DNA of 64,000 nt, taken from NCBI RefSeq assembly GCF_023343835.1, contig NC_064433.1:27590214-27654213 (forward strand). The letters are read 5' to 3'. The first letter of the stretch is position 1. Every line of letters starts with the position of its first letter. A model generated the notes under the pieces. It was given only the letters and a program-made list of their open reading frames with translations. It was not told where the DNA came from and ran no database searches. Positions 1 to 13,707 of this stretch are shown in pieces. The stretch comes from Lagopus muta (lineage: Eukaryota > Chordata > Aves > Galliformes > Phasianidae). The translations under genes were made by a program, and so were the position numbers.

Positions 1-3000
1 GAAAAGATAATTTATGTTTCAACTGATTTTGAATTAAAATGTAGTGTATTTACTCATGGACTTGAATGCCAGAGACATTCTTCAATATGCCTTTTAAATC
101 AGATGATTTTGTTCTCTGGTTTACTTATTATAGCATGACCACTGATGCAGTCATCAAAAATCTTTGCTAGAAGATGATCTGACCTATATGATCATGTTAT
201 TACCGCCTGATGGACATCATTATTTATATAGTTTTTCACAAGTAGCGTGTGAATCACAGACAGCCAAAATTAGCTAAAAGTATTATCTCAAAACATTATT
301 TTATCTACCATTACCAAGAAAAACTGCCATGTTTTCATCATCCAGCAGTATTTAATATACACTTATTCCCATCTCTTCTGAAAAATATGTGGAAAAATTA
401 ACACTTTTCATGGTAAAATACAAAGGGGTGCACTGCAGTAATGGGAAGAATAGGAAACTAATAGGTGATCTAACATCTTATTTCATAGAATTGATATGAT
501 GTACATTGGAATCTTTCCTAAATGCTTCCTTTATGCCTCTTTATTCTTTTTTTCCTGAAAAGTGATGTTAATTCCATTAAAAGAGCAATGCTTGACATAG
601 TAAGATTGCTATAAATTCTGATACTCTCAGAATTGCCGAATGTGTTATACTTGACTTTCTACTTTATCCCATAATTATAAAACTAAACTGTGTTTTTTTT
701 TTTGTTTTGATTCAAAGTCTACTATAAGTAGAAGACATTCATTCAAGCTTGATAGTCTCTAAACATGCATATCTTGCCCCATTTTTTATATAAATCCATG
801 AACAATAAATCCTAAATTTTATTCTAGAACAACTTAATAGATTAAGTAATCTATTATCCATTAAAATAATAGCCTCTCTGGTCTAACTACTGTGAACATC
901 CCATAAAAGATGGATTATCTAATAAATAGATAATTAAACATAAGTGTCTGTGAGACCTGTTTGAATGTGTATCTATTCTTGCTTCATAACGTTAGTGTAC
1001 GTATGTTAAATACATAATTTTTAATGAATAATTTTTAATGAATACTTTTTAAATAAATTAATTGGTGAAGTGATCTAGAAGTGCTTCTCATATACAAGAG
1101 AATTGTGGTCATATTTCAGCTTTTCTGTTCCTGATAAATCACATCAGGAAATGTGATCTATCTATCACTGTGGAGCAAAGTGATCACATATGAAAAGCAG
1201 CAGCATAGGTTCCATTTCTCCATCAAAGGACGACAGAAAAAGTTCAGAGAAACACTTCTTCCACTCACCCAAAATCTGTAATGTACCGTGGTAAAAATAC
1301 TTTCCTGTGAAACCTTGTCCTGTCACCATTGCTGTTGCCAACATCCCAGTCACCTTGTTTAGTGTCTGGGGAAGGAAATGGTTGTGTACTGAGCATCTGT
1401 AACTTAGGTTTAATTTAAAGTCCAAAACATGTATGGTACTATGTGTTATTACATGTAGAGTCTCAATGTAATTATAAGCATTCAATTTCCCTTTGAATCT
1501 TTCTCATTTCATATCTACCAACATCATCCTGGACAATGAACTCCAAGGTCCTCTTATATTCATTAGAAGGAATTATGTCCCCTTGCTTTTATGTTATTAA
1601 GTTTACAGAGACTTCTGTTCTAATGTCACTGAGGATTAAATTTCCCAAAGAGAAAACAATTATAGACTGTAAGTAAACAAATATACAAACTATTTTTTTT
1701 CTGAACCATAATGAAGATGGTAACATTTTGTCTGCAATAGACAACTTTCTTTTTATTGTACCGAGCCATAAATTCATGTAATTCAATTCTGTGACCATTG
1801 CCTCTTTTGCTATCTTTCAAATACATCTGTATTGTCAAATAAGTGTCAAGTAACAGTCATTTGAATTAAATAAAAGTTTGTGTTTCTCTAAAACTGTTAA
1901 AAAATTGGAGATTATACTGCAAGTATTGTTGTATTTTATATTTAATAGTAGGTATTTAGAACCTATGCAGTCAATTTTCACACTTCTGATTATCAAGCTA
2001 TGAAAGCAACTTTTATTGCATTGCACTTTTCCAGTGCACCACTGAAGAAAGTAGATCTTGTCAATCAAAATAAAAAGAGGTCAATTTAAAAAATTGAGTT
2101 GTGTTTCTCAGTGAGAAATGAAGACCTATGTAATGCTTGCAGAACTGTGCAATAGGCTACAACAGCATTGGTTAGAGGTAAAGATGTGTCACCTAAAAGG
2201 GTAGTTTTTTCTTTTTTCTGATCCTTTTTGCTCGTATTTATTTTCAGGTACATGTAAAACTATTCTGGATATGCATTAGTTTATTATCTCATCTAAATCT
2301 GTAATGAACTGCTTGTGCAGTATTAAGGTTTTTACATTTGCGGATGTTTAACAATAGGATTATTTTTAAGTTATGTTGCAGCTAATAATAGAGTCATTCA
2401 AATTTCATTTTTAAATTAAAAAAAAAAAAAAAGAGTATCAGCTAAAAAGTTAAGACTGTGTAAAAGTACAGAAAGCTGAGAAAACTATTTGTTTCACACA
2501 GGTGGGTAGTATTTGGAAGTGGACTTTTGTGCCAAGAATACCTATCAGTACTGACAAAGTATCCTGGAATAAATTGCTTAGAACTTTATTACAGCACTTT
2601 TACAGGACTCATAAACACCTTTCCAAATACCTTTGGCCATGTGTTTTCTTCATGTTGCCTATAAAGTTAAAGTAATTTATAACTCTGCCATTTCTCTATA
2701 AATTGATGTTATGAGTGGCTTAAATTTGTCCAGTGTGATAAGAAAAAAATCATTTAATTTTATGTTATCTATTTTCTGGATGAGTACATCTGCCAAAATA
2801 GATTGCTCCAGTGGGTTAACTCAGCTTTCAGACAATTGAGGTTTGCCATTGACCTCTTCTAATTTTGAGAGGGGATTTATTCAAAAATCAAGGCTGCTGT
2901 AGATGAACTGGGTAAAGTCACTTAAATCATGTTCTGCACACTTCAACATTCTTTGATAAGCCTTTTTTAAAAGCAGTTTATCAATGGTGGAAAAATTTTA

Positions 3001-5363
3001 TACCACCAAATATGTAAAATAAATGGGGGAACAAAAATAACACTATACAATTCCACTGGCACCAGGTGAATACATTTCAAGCTGAAAAAAAAAATGTTGA
3101 CTGTCAAGTTATAGTAATATAGGAGTGCTACATTTTATATACAGAATGGATTTACAGTGAATTTAATTTCTAACAACGAAAAAACTGCTTAAAAATGTGA
3201 CAGAAAGTTTGACTGCTTTTTGTCTGTTTGTTTTGCTTGCTTTCAAAATTAAGCATTAAAAAGTAAGGAGGAGAACTTGGAAAAGATCATTTCCTGAAAA
3301 TTAAGATAAGATCATAGAAGGAAGAGAGTAATTACCTATACTTAAGATTGAGCAGGAGCCTCAGATGGGAATACTTACTGGAAGCTGGGCAGATTAAAAA
3401 GATATAAAAGACTGAGTTTACTATAGTAAATTCAAAATAACGTCTTGTACAATGTAGAATGAAGGGATGAGAAATTCCAAAACTGTCTTCAGCAGTTCTA
3501 GTGCTGGGGTTTCTCCTGTTCAGCCACTAGAACTCAGCTTGAAGAACCTGAAGACCTGGGGTCTTCCTCCCAGGCCAAGAGACATGACAATTGCTTTCCT
3601 ATTTAAAGATTTAATCAGTAACAAGGCTGAAAATGTATCTCACACACACACACAGAGGACAGTGCTGGTTCTGGCAGAGTACAGTAATGGCCACAATAAT
3701 AACTCTTCCTTCCACAGGGTTATTCACCTCTGTTCAGGACCGACATGAAGGATAAGCACAGACTGCCAACACACACATACTTACGCACACACCTTTTAAA
3801 CATCAACTGTTAAGCTATCACCAGTGATCCTCTCAAGAGGAAACTGTGTGAAACATTTTCCGTCTGTATGTACTGTAAGTAAGGCAGAAAGAACGTAGGT
3901 AACAATCCTGATAGTGATGCTACTTACTAGGTCCCCTTGCTGCTGCAAATGTCACCTCAAATAGAAAGAAAATAATACACAACTTCAGTAACATGGTAAG
4001 GATGAAATATATTTTATTAAACTGTCTGCAGAATGAGGCATCAGTGAAATGTTTGACAGGGAAGAATATGTGTTGAGTTATGTTCTCTGGCTGATTTTTA
4101 AGGAGAAATGGAAATCATGTTTCCACAGATTGTTGATGGGAAAATGTTCCCATAAACAAAGATCAGACTATAACCATTTTATTTGTCCTCCTTCTCTACT
4201 TCTTCCCTTACAGTACAATTACCTTTCTGAAAAAGAAATCTTCATATGCCTAGAACTGCATCCCATATGAAAAAAAATCCCATACTTCTTTGATGCATCT
4301 ACTTTCAGCTCCTTTCCTAACAACCATTTTTTGTGTGTTCAGAAAAAGTGATGAAGCTTTAATTAAGTACTCATTTGATAAACAATATATTAACTGATAT
4401 TTTACCGTCAAGTTTCAGAATTTGCCATATTACAAGGACTTTGTTATTTTGTAATAATTTATGTCTCTCTATTTTGGCACATAATTTTCATTTTGTTTCT
4501 GTGTATATATGTGTATCTTTGTTTTGTTTCCTGCCTGCAGCCTCCCTGTCAACTATGGAAGGTAGAAACGCCAGCAAATGTTCTGGAAATTTTTCAGAGA
4601 CTGCTACATCCTAGCTCACTTATCCCTTTACCAAATTACTGTATTCCTACTGGAAAGATGACTTCTGTAAAAAACAATTTCTGTTACAATGTTCTTTGAG
4701 GTCTGCTCACATTCATGCAGCTGGATGGAGGGTATGAGCAAATGGTTTTAATGGGATCAGAGAATATAAAATACAACATAGTTGCAGTTGCATTGACCCT
4801 CTTTTTCTGCACCTGATTTATGATGTAGTCTTACCCACAACTAATAGGCTGTGTTGTTCCTTTTCTACTTCATTTCCTCACTTAGATGTTATATCAAATT
4901 ATGTTCATTTTCCTAGGATTTTTGAAGGTAGTTTTCCCATGGGGAGTGATTGTGGTAAGGTCAGTAATTGTGTACACTAAGCTCTAAAAGTAGCATTTTT
5001 ATCATGATTCAATTCTGAAATGTAGAGCATTAAACTACATATATCTATTTTTATCAAATCCATTGGCAATTTTATTCACACTTTGCCTTAGGGTTTACAT
5101 CCTAAAGACACTTCTTGGCAAGACTTTGAGAAAATAAATGACATGATGAAAACCAAGAGAAATTATCTTTGATGCTGAATGTAAAAGTTCAGTTTATTTC
5201 TTTTTATCTTTTGATAAAACACATGGAAATCACCAACACTGAAAACAGAAGGATGTTAATCTTACTTCTTAATAGATTAGTTAGTTAAATCTAAAAAAAA
5301 AGTTAAATCTAAAAAAAAAGTGAAATCTATCTAATATCTCAATGTGGATTGTATACTGAATTA
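1..5363. other. AT-rich intergenic DNA, no gene seen
   Basis: No coding exon or familiar repeat family is visible here. Open frames are short (about 106 codons at most) and their products are hydrophobic or low-complexity, as expected by chance in AT-rich DNA. Small features are a poly(A) run near 2418-2432, a short CA run near 3640-3655, and a tandem duplication near 5290-5320 in which an 18-base unit ending in nine A's occurs twice. Confidence 0.6.
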
Positions 5364-5500
5364 CAGATTCATAGATTCACAAAATGGCTTGGGTTGAAAA
5401 GGACCATCATGATTATTTAGTTTCAACTCGCCCTGCCATGGGCAGGGCTGCCAACCACTAAACTAGGCTGCCCAGAGCCACATCCAGCCTGGAATTGGCC
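5364..5500 (-). mobile_element. CR1 LINE 3' end fragment
   Basis: The plus strand opens with the reverse complement of the CR1 3' tail (ATTCATAGATTCACAAAATG). It continues with the usual CR1 3' UTR phrases read backwards: GGCTTGGGTTGAAAAGGACC, then a GGGCAGGG-type loop, then CCCAGAGCCACATCCAGCCT. Only about 140 bases of the 3' end are present. That is normal for CR1, which is usually truncated at its 5' end during target-primed reverse transcription. No coding part remains. The family is certain; the subfamily is not determined. Confidence 0.85.
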
Positions 5501-8500
5501 TTTAGGCAAAACCTTGAGTAAAGAGGAAAGAAAACATAGCTCAGAATCACAATTCTTTTTTTGCTCCCAAATTGTGAGAGCAGAAAAATTCCAGTGAAGT
5601 CAAATTATGTCATGGCACCTGTACATTGGGTGCAGAATGTTTTCCGCTTGAGTTGTACCACCAGTGTTCAATGTGAGAAACATATAAAGGGAGAACATAG
5701 AGTCTGTAAATCTTGCTGACAACATGAAAAGTAATTACAGTAACATTGGAAATGGTGTGTGCAAATGGCTATGTAGCAGCACTTCAAAGATTATGCAAAA
5801 GAATGGAGAAACTGGGTTTGCAGAGCATGAAAAGAAAGCCATACAATTGCTTCATCTTCCTATAATACTTTATTCCTACTTCACAGCAGTACTCTCATTT
5901 AGAAAATCACAGCAGCTGAACATTTCTAAGCACTTTCATAGTGACAAAAGTCAGTCAAGGCTTGAGAGTATATGTTTTAATTTCCCTCGTGTGTTATAAC
6001 TTGCTTTATTCACAAATAACAGTGCTAGGAGAAGTGCATTTGTAAGCCCTTGGCCTCTGATGTAAATGCAAGACCACATAGCTAGTTTTAAGCATACTTG
6101 CTGAATGGAAAAGCCACACTATTTACCGAAACTGTAAACTAGTAGGATAAATAAACCAAGACAGAATGTTACAAGAAGTTTTTGATACTCACAACTGAGA
6201 GTGTTTCTTCATTTAAACCACTCTCTCTTCATAAATTTGTATTTTATACTGTAGAAATACTCTTCTTCCTCTCATTTATTTGGAAAACATTTATTCATTT
6301 TTCCTACAGTGCTGAGTGAGCTCCTACACTTCTGCAAAATCTGGATAAACAAATCATGAATCTTAACATGACAAATTAAAGACAATGTCTTTATATATGA
6401 CTGTATGTAGCTTCAGTTCTGGAATTGCTGTCCACAGTTCTTTCCCAGTTGTGTTAGGATCAGTAATCAGGCTCACACCTTGCCTACTGTCAGCAAGAAG
6501 CAGGTGAAGAGGCCAGTCTATGTAATCAGGTCTGACATTGCAGAAACACAGTAGGTTACATTGGCTTTGATAAGAGAAGAATGTAGACATTAGCTACCAT
6601 CCTTTATTCTAGATAAACAAACGGAGTAAGCAATAAACTTTGTTTTGAATTGTTTCCATTTGGTGGAACATAAAAGAAATAATATCAAGTGAAATCAAAT
6701 AATGCAAAACATTCTACCACAAATAGAATAGATTTTTAGTTAATGAAAACAAAATGTACAATGCAGACATACTATAAAGGGAAGAATTCACATAAAAAAT
6801 CATAACAATACGAGAAAATATTTCAGGAGTCCTGATTTACAGATTTTAGTCTGTATTTGGGAATTAAGTCCAAATTGATAAATTGAATATCATAGCTGTC
6901 TATGTCATCCACATTCTCCCTGGAATCAAGAAGCTATCTGCTGATATGTACATTCCCTTTCTAGTCATGCCACAAATCCCAGAAAGGCTTCTTCAAATCT
7001 ATGGACAGGTGCCACACAAGGGGCTATCACTTTCTATTGAGTCTTTAGCTCAGAGAGGGACATATTCCTTTAGCATATTCATCATTGTCTGAGAAACTGT
7101 ATCTTAATGAAATGTAGAAAATTTGCAGTCATTTATACCTCCTACAAAAAGTCCAGGATAAGACTAAAATTTATGTTCAAAAACAGAACCTTAAGAAAGG
7201 GAAAAAGATGGAAAAGAATCAATGACTATACACCTTGTATCTATACCTGCCTTTACTTGAAGGTAATCTGTTTAATTCTGCCAGCAAGTCCAAAATCAAC
7301 TGTTTCTCAGGGTCACTCACATGACAACCATTCTGAATTCCAGGCCCTCTGACAAACCATTCTTTTATTTCCTTCTCCATAAACAGAATCATATCTTATA
7401 TGTCCTTCTCTCAATTTCTGTCAAGGAAAAATTCCCCTTTAGAGCTTTCTGCATCTTCCTGACATGAGAATTGGTTCCATTCTTTCAGCTCAATTCAGAA
7501 CTTCTGTGCTGTTTGCTGCAGCTTCAATATCTGCTATATACAGATATGTCTTTGAAACAGCCCTAGATGTTGTGTAGACTATGACAGAGCATAGATCCAC
7601 TTGACAGCAAACAAACCATTCATGAATGTGACTGAAACATGGTTAACAGAATTCAATATTGGACTGAGACTGGAAATAAACCATTCACCTATAATGAATA
7701 AAATTATCTTTACTAACTCCGAAGGCAGTATATGTTTTCTGAGTGACATTGAAATTCATATCCTATACAATCACAGAGCAATATTTTCATTGATGTAAAC
7801 AGATTAGCAATGCAAGCAGGATGGAATGAGCTTTCTATGTATACTAGGAGTGAAAACAGACAGGAGTAAGATTTTTTCAGAGTACGTGAACCGAAGGTAG
7901 GTGAAATTTCAGAAATACTATGATAAGCAGTCTGTAGCATAAACTTCTTAGGATGTAGAACACAGCTGCCAAATTATTCAAAAAAAAACTGGAGAATATT
8001 CATCACAGGGAAGTGATATCATAACTATGTTATGATATTATACCTAATAAATGGTAGAGAAAGACGAATTCTTTTCTAATATATAAACAGTGGCAATAAT
8101 ACCAAGCAACCTCCTTTACTAGTCATCCAGGGCTTCTTCAGTATAATTATTATCACATTTTTTAAAAACACCATAATGCAATACTCTAGCAGTTTGTTTT
8201 TTAGGTTATAGCTATTATTTCTATTTTTTCTATTTTTATAATTTCTATTATTTTGCTGCTGAATTTAGTTCACAGTGAACAACTTATTTAAACTACAGTG
8301 TATGCCTTACTTTCCCACACACAGAAGAGGGAAATCTTGACAGCAGTAACAAAGAAACAAATAAGACCACCTGGACTGAACCCAGTTCCGTCTAATCTGT
8401 TAATTTCTGTTAATTTCTGTGACAGAGGCTTATAGCAAATGGTGATCTTTGGTGATCTTTCAGACCTGAAACATAATATTTCTGATTAGTTTTAAAGGCT

Positions 8501-9508
8501 TTCTATGACAGCTTTTGCATTCCTGTGGGATAATTCTCAGTATTTAAAGTGGAGAACACTGTAAGAAATGTGTGGAAACCATTGAGGCTTCCATGGGCTT
8601 TAGAAAGAAAAGAGCAGATGACATTATGCTCTGGTCCCAGCTCCAGCAATGGCCATTGTCATCCTATAGAGGAAAATAACAGTTTTTTCTTTTATTTGAC
8701 ACAGTATATCCCTAGCTTCTTTCAGATCTTAATGAATCAGTTAAGGTAAGAGAGTCAGAATGGAAGGGTGGATTTTCAGGGAGAATATTATCGTGAAACC
8801 TTGTGGAGCTGAATGGTGTCCCAAAGAATAACTCATAGAAGTTTGCTTGTCAGGAGCCAGAGAGCAAAGGATAAAGTGTGATTCCATTGTGAAATTTTTT
8901 TATTCAGTCATAGACACAGATACTCTGTTTTTATCTGTATTAATAGCAATCCAAATCCCTAAAAAAGACAGCTTTTCCTCTTGCGGAAGCATACTGGAAA
9001 AGTTATACTTTAGAAGAATAGCACTGTCAGTGTAAGTTCAGCCAAATTTGAATTGATGTTTCATTTCCAAGGATGGAGGAAATTTTTTCACCAACTTAAC
9101 ACATAGACTTTTTAGAAACATGATTGTAACACAATGAATGTTAACAGCAAAACTGACTACAGTATAATTGTGTGAAGCATTTCTAGATCTTCAAAGCTAT
9201 AATTGCAAGAAATCCCATGTTTTGTCAGTCTTAATTTTAGCATTTTAAAGGTGCTGTTCAGTCAACATCTACAATTGCTTAAGATGAAAAGGACTTCTCA
9301 TCAATTTCACAGATAAATGCAAGTAAATTTCACAGCTTATTCTTATATGCTAATCAATGAATTTTCTAAATATTTATTATTTCCAGAACACAGAAATAAA
9401 TATTTTCTAATTTCCTTCACATCGCAGTCTTTAGGTAATTACACAGCACAAAACGGTTGAGTTTTCCCGTTTGCCTCTTTTTTCATAACAATTGTGACTA
9501 CCTGCCTC
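5501..9508. other. AT-rich intergenic DNA, no gene seen
   Basis: There is no repeat family or coding exon that I can support. Two very short tandem duplications occur near 8398-8420 (TTAATTTCTG twice) and near 8440-8462 (GGTGATCTTT twice). Open frames stay below about 95 codons and show no recognisable domain. Confidence 0.55.
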
Positions 9509-9728
9509 ATACAGATACAGACATAGATATAGACATAGATGATATAGATATAGGTATAGATATAGATATAGATATAGATATAGATATAGATATAGATATA
9601 GATATAGATATAGATATAGATATAGATGATATAGATATAGATATAGATGATATAGATATAGATATAGATATAGATATAGATATAGATATAGATATAGATA
9701 TAGATATAGATAGATATAGATATAGATA
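9509..9728. repeat. Hexanucleotide microsatellite (GATATA)n with ATAGAC-type variants
   Basis: About 220 bases are built from the six-base unit GATATA. The 5' end holds variant units of the ATAGAC type, and at least three breaks have the form GATGATATA. Because the period is a multiple of three, all frames stay open and give false proteins of alternating Asp-Ile on one strand and Tyr-Ile on the other. These are not genes. The interruptions suggest an old, partly degraded array whose central block is still quite regular. Confidence 0.95.
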
Positions 9729-9784
9729 CCTCCACAGAGGTTAAAGATGTTGATGGCCCATCCTCAGGCAATTACACTGTCTAT

Positions 9785-10078
9785 CTTGTTATATTGTGTA
9801 CTAAATCTTATGGCCTGGTTTTGGCATGGGCCACGTAGCATTTTACCCCCAAATGTTGGGACACTGAATTGGTATGAAACAGTGACTATTCCCAGCAGGC
9901 CATTTTCATGAGGCCAACCTTTACTAGAAAATAAGGGAATTTAATAGGATAAATTAGACAAGACTGCACTGGTTGGCTGTAGGATAAAAGGATGGACCCT
10001 TTTATTTGTTAGTTTACAGGAATAAATGCAGTCTGTGCTTGCTTGTCTTCTGACATCTTCAGCCTCTTATAGACTCAG
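9785..10078 (+). mobile_element. Possible solo LTR of an endogenous retrovirus
   Basis: The segment right after the hexanucleotide array ends like a retroviral LTR. A GATAAAAG box sits near 9982, and AATAAA at 10021-10026 is followed within 40 bases by a GT/CT-rich stretch of the TGTGCTTGCTTGTCTTCTG type. No clean TG...CA ends with a matching target-site duplication were found, and there is no retroviral coding sequence next to it. It could instead be the 3' end of an unknown transcript. Boundaries are approximate. Confidence 0.35.
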
Positions 10079-11231
10079 GTAAGGGAAGACTTTTTAAGTC
10101 TTTTTAAAAAGCAAATGTAACTGTAACCTGTGTATATATCTTGATGTGTTGCAATTTGTTGATTCCTATCTGTCGCTTTCTAACATATCTCCTTCATTTA
10201 TGCAAAGCAATCTCTTATCACTTCATCATTGCCTGCTATTTTATCTTTGTTTTCTAACTATCAACCTATTTATTCATTTCCCTTTCCCTTTATTAAATTC
10301 TCAGTATAATTCATAATATTCTTGGAGAATACATAGTGAATCAGTGAACTGTATTGAAATATTATCTCTAAAAAGAAGGCTAACATACTGGCAAATTGAT
10401 TTTCTGACAGTGACAAAGCCATAACGTGCTTTCTCTACCTAGTGTTCCTTACATTTTCTGTTAAATTAGCCAGTCTTGGAAACTGAATGGTTGACTGAAC
10501 TTTTTACAATCCAGTTATTGAGATTATTTTCCATCCCTGTCACACACACACACTTTTAAGTATTTCTTTTATAGCTCTCTACATACGTCACATTCATTAA
10601 GTATCAATCCATCAGAATTTCTGTTATCAGTTCATTGATAGATCTGTATCATTGGGTTTTGAATTAAATATATACTACTAATATTGAATCTAATATTTCA
10701 CTTTCTTCATCAAGATTTTAGCATATATATAATCTATGGTTTCTAGAATAAAAACTTAGATTTATCAACTGCATATATTTAGTTCAAGAAATAATTAAAG
10801 TTAGGGTAGAATGCTTCTAATTATTGCATTTACACTGATATTCTCTACATACAAAAGAGAACTATTGGCTTGCCTTGGAGAACATCTACTGGATTGCTAA
10901 ACATACTTGAAGGAGCATTTCAAAAGATACATAACCACTAATAGCCTTTTGGGAGGTTTTCCTTCAGTTTTAGATTACTCTCCCTCTATCTTGTCAGTTC
11001 CCTTCTACACTGAGTTGTTGTGTTTTATTTTGTTTTTTTTTGTTGTTGTTGTTGTTGTACATTAGACAATATTATTTCTAAGCTGCACAACTTTATAATT
11101 TACTGTACCATGATATTGTATATTGCAACTGATTCTACTCACCATAACCAGATCTTAACACAATCTTTTCTGGTGCCTACCAATTATATGGATTTGTGCC
11201 TGGTTCAAAGCCAATAAAGCTGCGCTAGGGC
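10079..11231. other. AT-rich intergenic DNA, no gene seen
   Basis: No exon or repeat is recognised. There is a short CA run near 10542-10553 and a GTT run near 11041-11057. An AATAAA at about 11213 lies just before the CR1 that follows and is probably incidental. Confidence 0.5.
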
Positions 11232-11567
11232 AATTAGGCTGCATCTTGGGCAGAGCACTCTGTTAACAGTGTATCAAAAAGGTTGTGAAAATGGATGTAG
11301 AGATAATGGGTCAAGAGATTGGAAGTGTCCCACAAAAATCTGAGTGTACAGTATAAATAGTGTACGGTACCATGTGAGGCCCTAGCTGGCATACTGTACT
11401 CAGTTTTGGGCACCTCAATACAGAAAGAGAGTTGCTGGAGCAGATCCAAAGTAGGGCAACAAGACTTGTGGAGGACTCGGAGAAAATGCCCTACGAGGAG
11501 TGACTGAAGGAACTGGATTGTCTAGTCTGGGGCAGAAGAGGCTGAGGAGAAACCTTACTGCTCTTTT
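11232..11567 (+). mobile_element. Outer CR1 LINE, 5' part (interrupted by another CR1)
   Basis: This segment matches the end of CR1 ORF2 in a decayed state: a tract corresponding to tact-gtac-tcagttttgggcacc, then GGAGCAGATCCAAAGTAGGG, then CCTACGAGGAGTGACTGAAG, then AGAGGCTGAGGAGAAACCTT. The frame is broken by stops and indels. It stops abruptly after ACTGCTCTTT, where CR1 should continue with an 'ACAACTACCTGAAAGG'-like phrase. That phrase reappears at 11749, after an inserted CR1 tail. The two outer parts therefore belong to one element. Confidence 0.8.
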
Positions 11568-11748
11568 CAAATCCATTGGAACAGTTTGCCCACAGAGGTT
11601 GCCCTGTCACTGAAGGCATTGAAGACAAGGCTGGATGTGGCTCTGGGCAGCCCAGTCTGGTGGTTGGCAACCCTGCTCACAGCAGGGCGGTTGAAACTAG
11701 ATGATCATTGTGGTCCTTCTCAACTCGGTCATTCCATGATTCTATGAA
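11568..11748 (+). mobile_element. Inner CR1 LINE 3' end inserted into an older CR1
   Basis: This is a 180-base, 5'-truncated CR1. It runs from the CCATTGGAACAG phrase through GGATGTGGCTCTGGGCAGCC and the GATGATCATTGTGGTCCTTC box to the terminal CCATGATTCTATGA. Both sides are CR1 sequence that joins up if this piece is removed, so it was inserted later than the surrounding copy. No clear target-site duplication is visible, as is common for CR1. Confidence 0.75.
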
Positions 11749-12088
11749 ATACCTGAAAGGTGATTGTAGCAAGAGTCTTCACTGTAAATCTTCACTGGTG
11801 ACAGGTGAGGATATGAGAGGAAATGGCCTTAAGCTGCACCAGAGGAGGTTTAAGTTAGGTATCAGGAAAAACTTCTTTACAGAAGGGGTTGTTTAGCACT
11901 GGAATAGACTCCCCAGGGAGGTGGTTGTGTCACCATCCCTGAATACATTTAAAAACTGTTTGGATGTGGTGCTCAGGGACCTCATTTAGTGAGGTTATTA
12001 AAGTTAGCGTAGTATGTTGCAGTTGGACTTGACGATCTTGATGGTCTTTTCCAACCTGAGCAATTCTATGATTCTGTGATTCCATGAG
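11749..12088 (+). mobile_element. Outer CR1 LINE, 3' part
   Basis: The outer CR1 resumes with TACCTGAAAGGTGATTGTAG. It then carries the conserved phrases ATGAGAGGAAATGGCCTTAA, AGGAAAAACTTCTTTACAGA and CCCAGGGAGGTGG, and a full CR1 3' tail ending near GATTCTGTGATTCCATGA. It contains the last codons of ORF2 and the 3' UTR but no intact frame. With 11232-11567 it makes one element of about 675 bases. Confidence 0.85.
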
Positions 12089-13707
12089 AATATTTAATGT
12101 TGTAAATATCTTTAGTTCTATGTATGAATATAAACTTGAAATATCTCCTTTAAGATGCAGAATCATCTGTAATCAGTGTTATCCAGGCTGATTTCTATTA
12201 ATTTCAGTGAGAATTTGTATGACAGAGACTTGCAGTATTTGAGTCTCTGACCTTAGTAGAATTATAATTAAATCAGCTTTTGTTAGTCATTTACAGTAAA
12301 TCTATAGTAAGAATTTGGCTTTTTCCCATAACATAAAAATAATTAGTAAAACCTGTGCAATCTTTATTTTTTTCTTGGAGTTGGTCTGAGATACAATGCA
12401 ATAGATAAAGACAAGACTTCACTGATGTATTAGGAGACTTACAGAAGACCTTGTCTTCACGGACTGAGTGACCTTCAGCAAGACATGTGTGCCATATTAG
12501 ATCTTGTTAGTTATGTCTTGAGAAACCTGTATTATTAGCATGAGCAGTTACTTACAATACTTTTGGGAAAGGTAAATTGTATGTCAATCAAGGGGTGAAT
12601 GCAGTGACTCTGAGCAGACCACTCTACATTGTGCTGCTTTGAGCTGCATATCCTATGCTGTGAAGCTCAAATCTTTGGCTGCAGGATGAGCCCAGCTCTC
12701 AGCTACAAAGGAGACTGCGGGTAGTTCCCACTGGTGCTGGCGATTTCACCACCTGTGTTGCCTTGACTTTACCTAGAAGTGCAGGAGAGAGTCTTCATAT
12801 GAGCTTTGCTTTTATCTGGCAGAAAAAAAATGATGAGAAGTTCTTTTCCTGTAAGAAAACAAGATAACAGCTACAATGCCAAAATGGAAATTTTCTCCAT
12901 GGATGGAATTGATGTAATAAAATCTATTATTTTCTTTGTAATACTGCATTACAGCAGTTTTCCTGCTATCTGAAAAGATGTAAGATTTTCTCAATATATG
13001 TATTCCTCTTTTTATTTGACCTTATTAAAATAGCTTCTTAATTAAGCCATTTATTGCTGGACTTTTCTTATTGAGATCCAGAATTTCACATCCTGGAATT
13101 GATTCAGACATAATATAATATAAATGTTACAATTATTGTTTCTTTTGCTATTAGAGAAAGTAAGGAGTAAATATAAATTTAAATAAAGAAAATTCTTTAT
13201 GAACTCCATGGTATGGGTTTTTTGTTTCACTCAGCTACTTTTGCAGACAACATTTTTTGTCAGATACTTCCATTCCTGTGTTTTCATGAAGTGAGTTTTC
13301 CCATATTTGCACAGCGAGCCCTAGTATTCTTTCCAAGCCAACTTACAATAACATTTTAAAACATTAATTTCATACTAGCAGTTAAAGACATTTCTATTAA
13401 TTGAAACAACATCTCATTAGAAGAGAGCTCATTAGAAGATAGAGAGCAGGTAGTAGTTCAAGTGACAAGTAGGAAAAAGGAGAATAAGATGTATAATAGG
13501 AATATTTTCTGAACTGGCCAAAAGAATTTGTGGAGAACAACAGATTCTTGAAAATCATGTAAAATGTCCCCTAGTTTCTTCATGCAATTACACTATGGGA
13601 TCTGTACTACTATAATACTTGCATGACAAGATTAATTAGTGGTAAGAGTCATGGAAAATAGGCTAACATTCTAAAGAAAATAGTCTGTTTTCTCTCAAAC
13701 GTATTTA

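Noticed and set aside
9439..9771. Open frames of Asp-Ile and Tyr-Ile repeats on both strands
   Set aside because: They are translations of the GATATA microsatellite, whose period is a multiple of three; not a protein.
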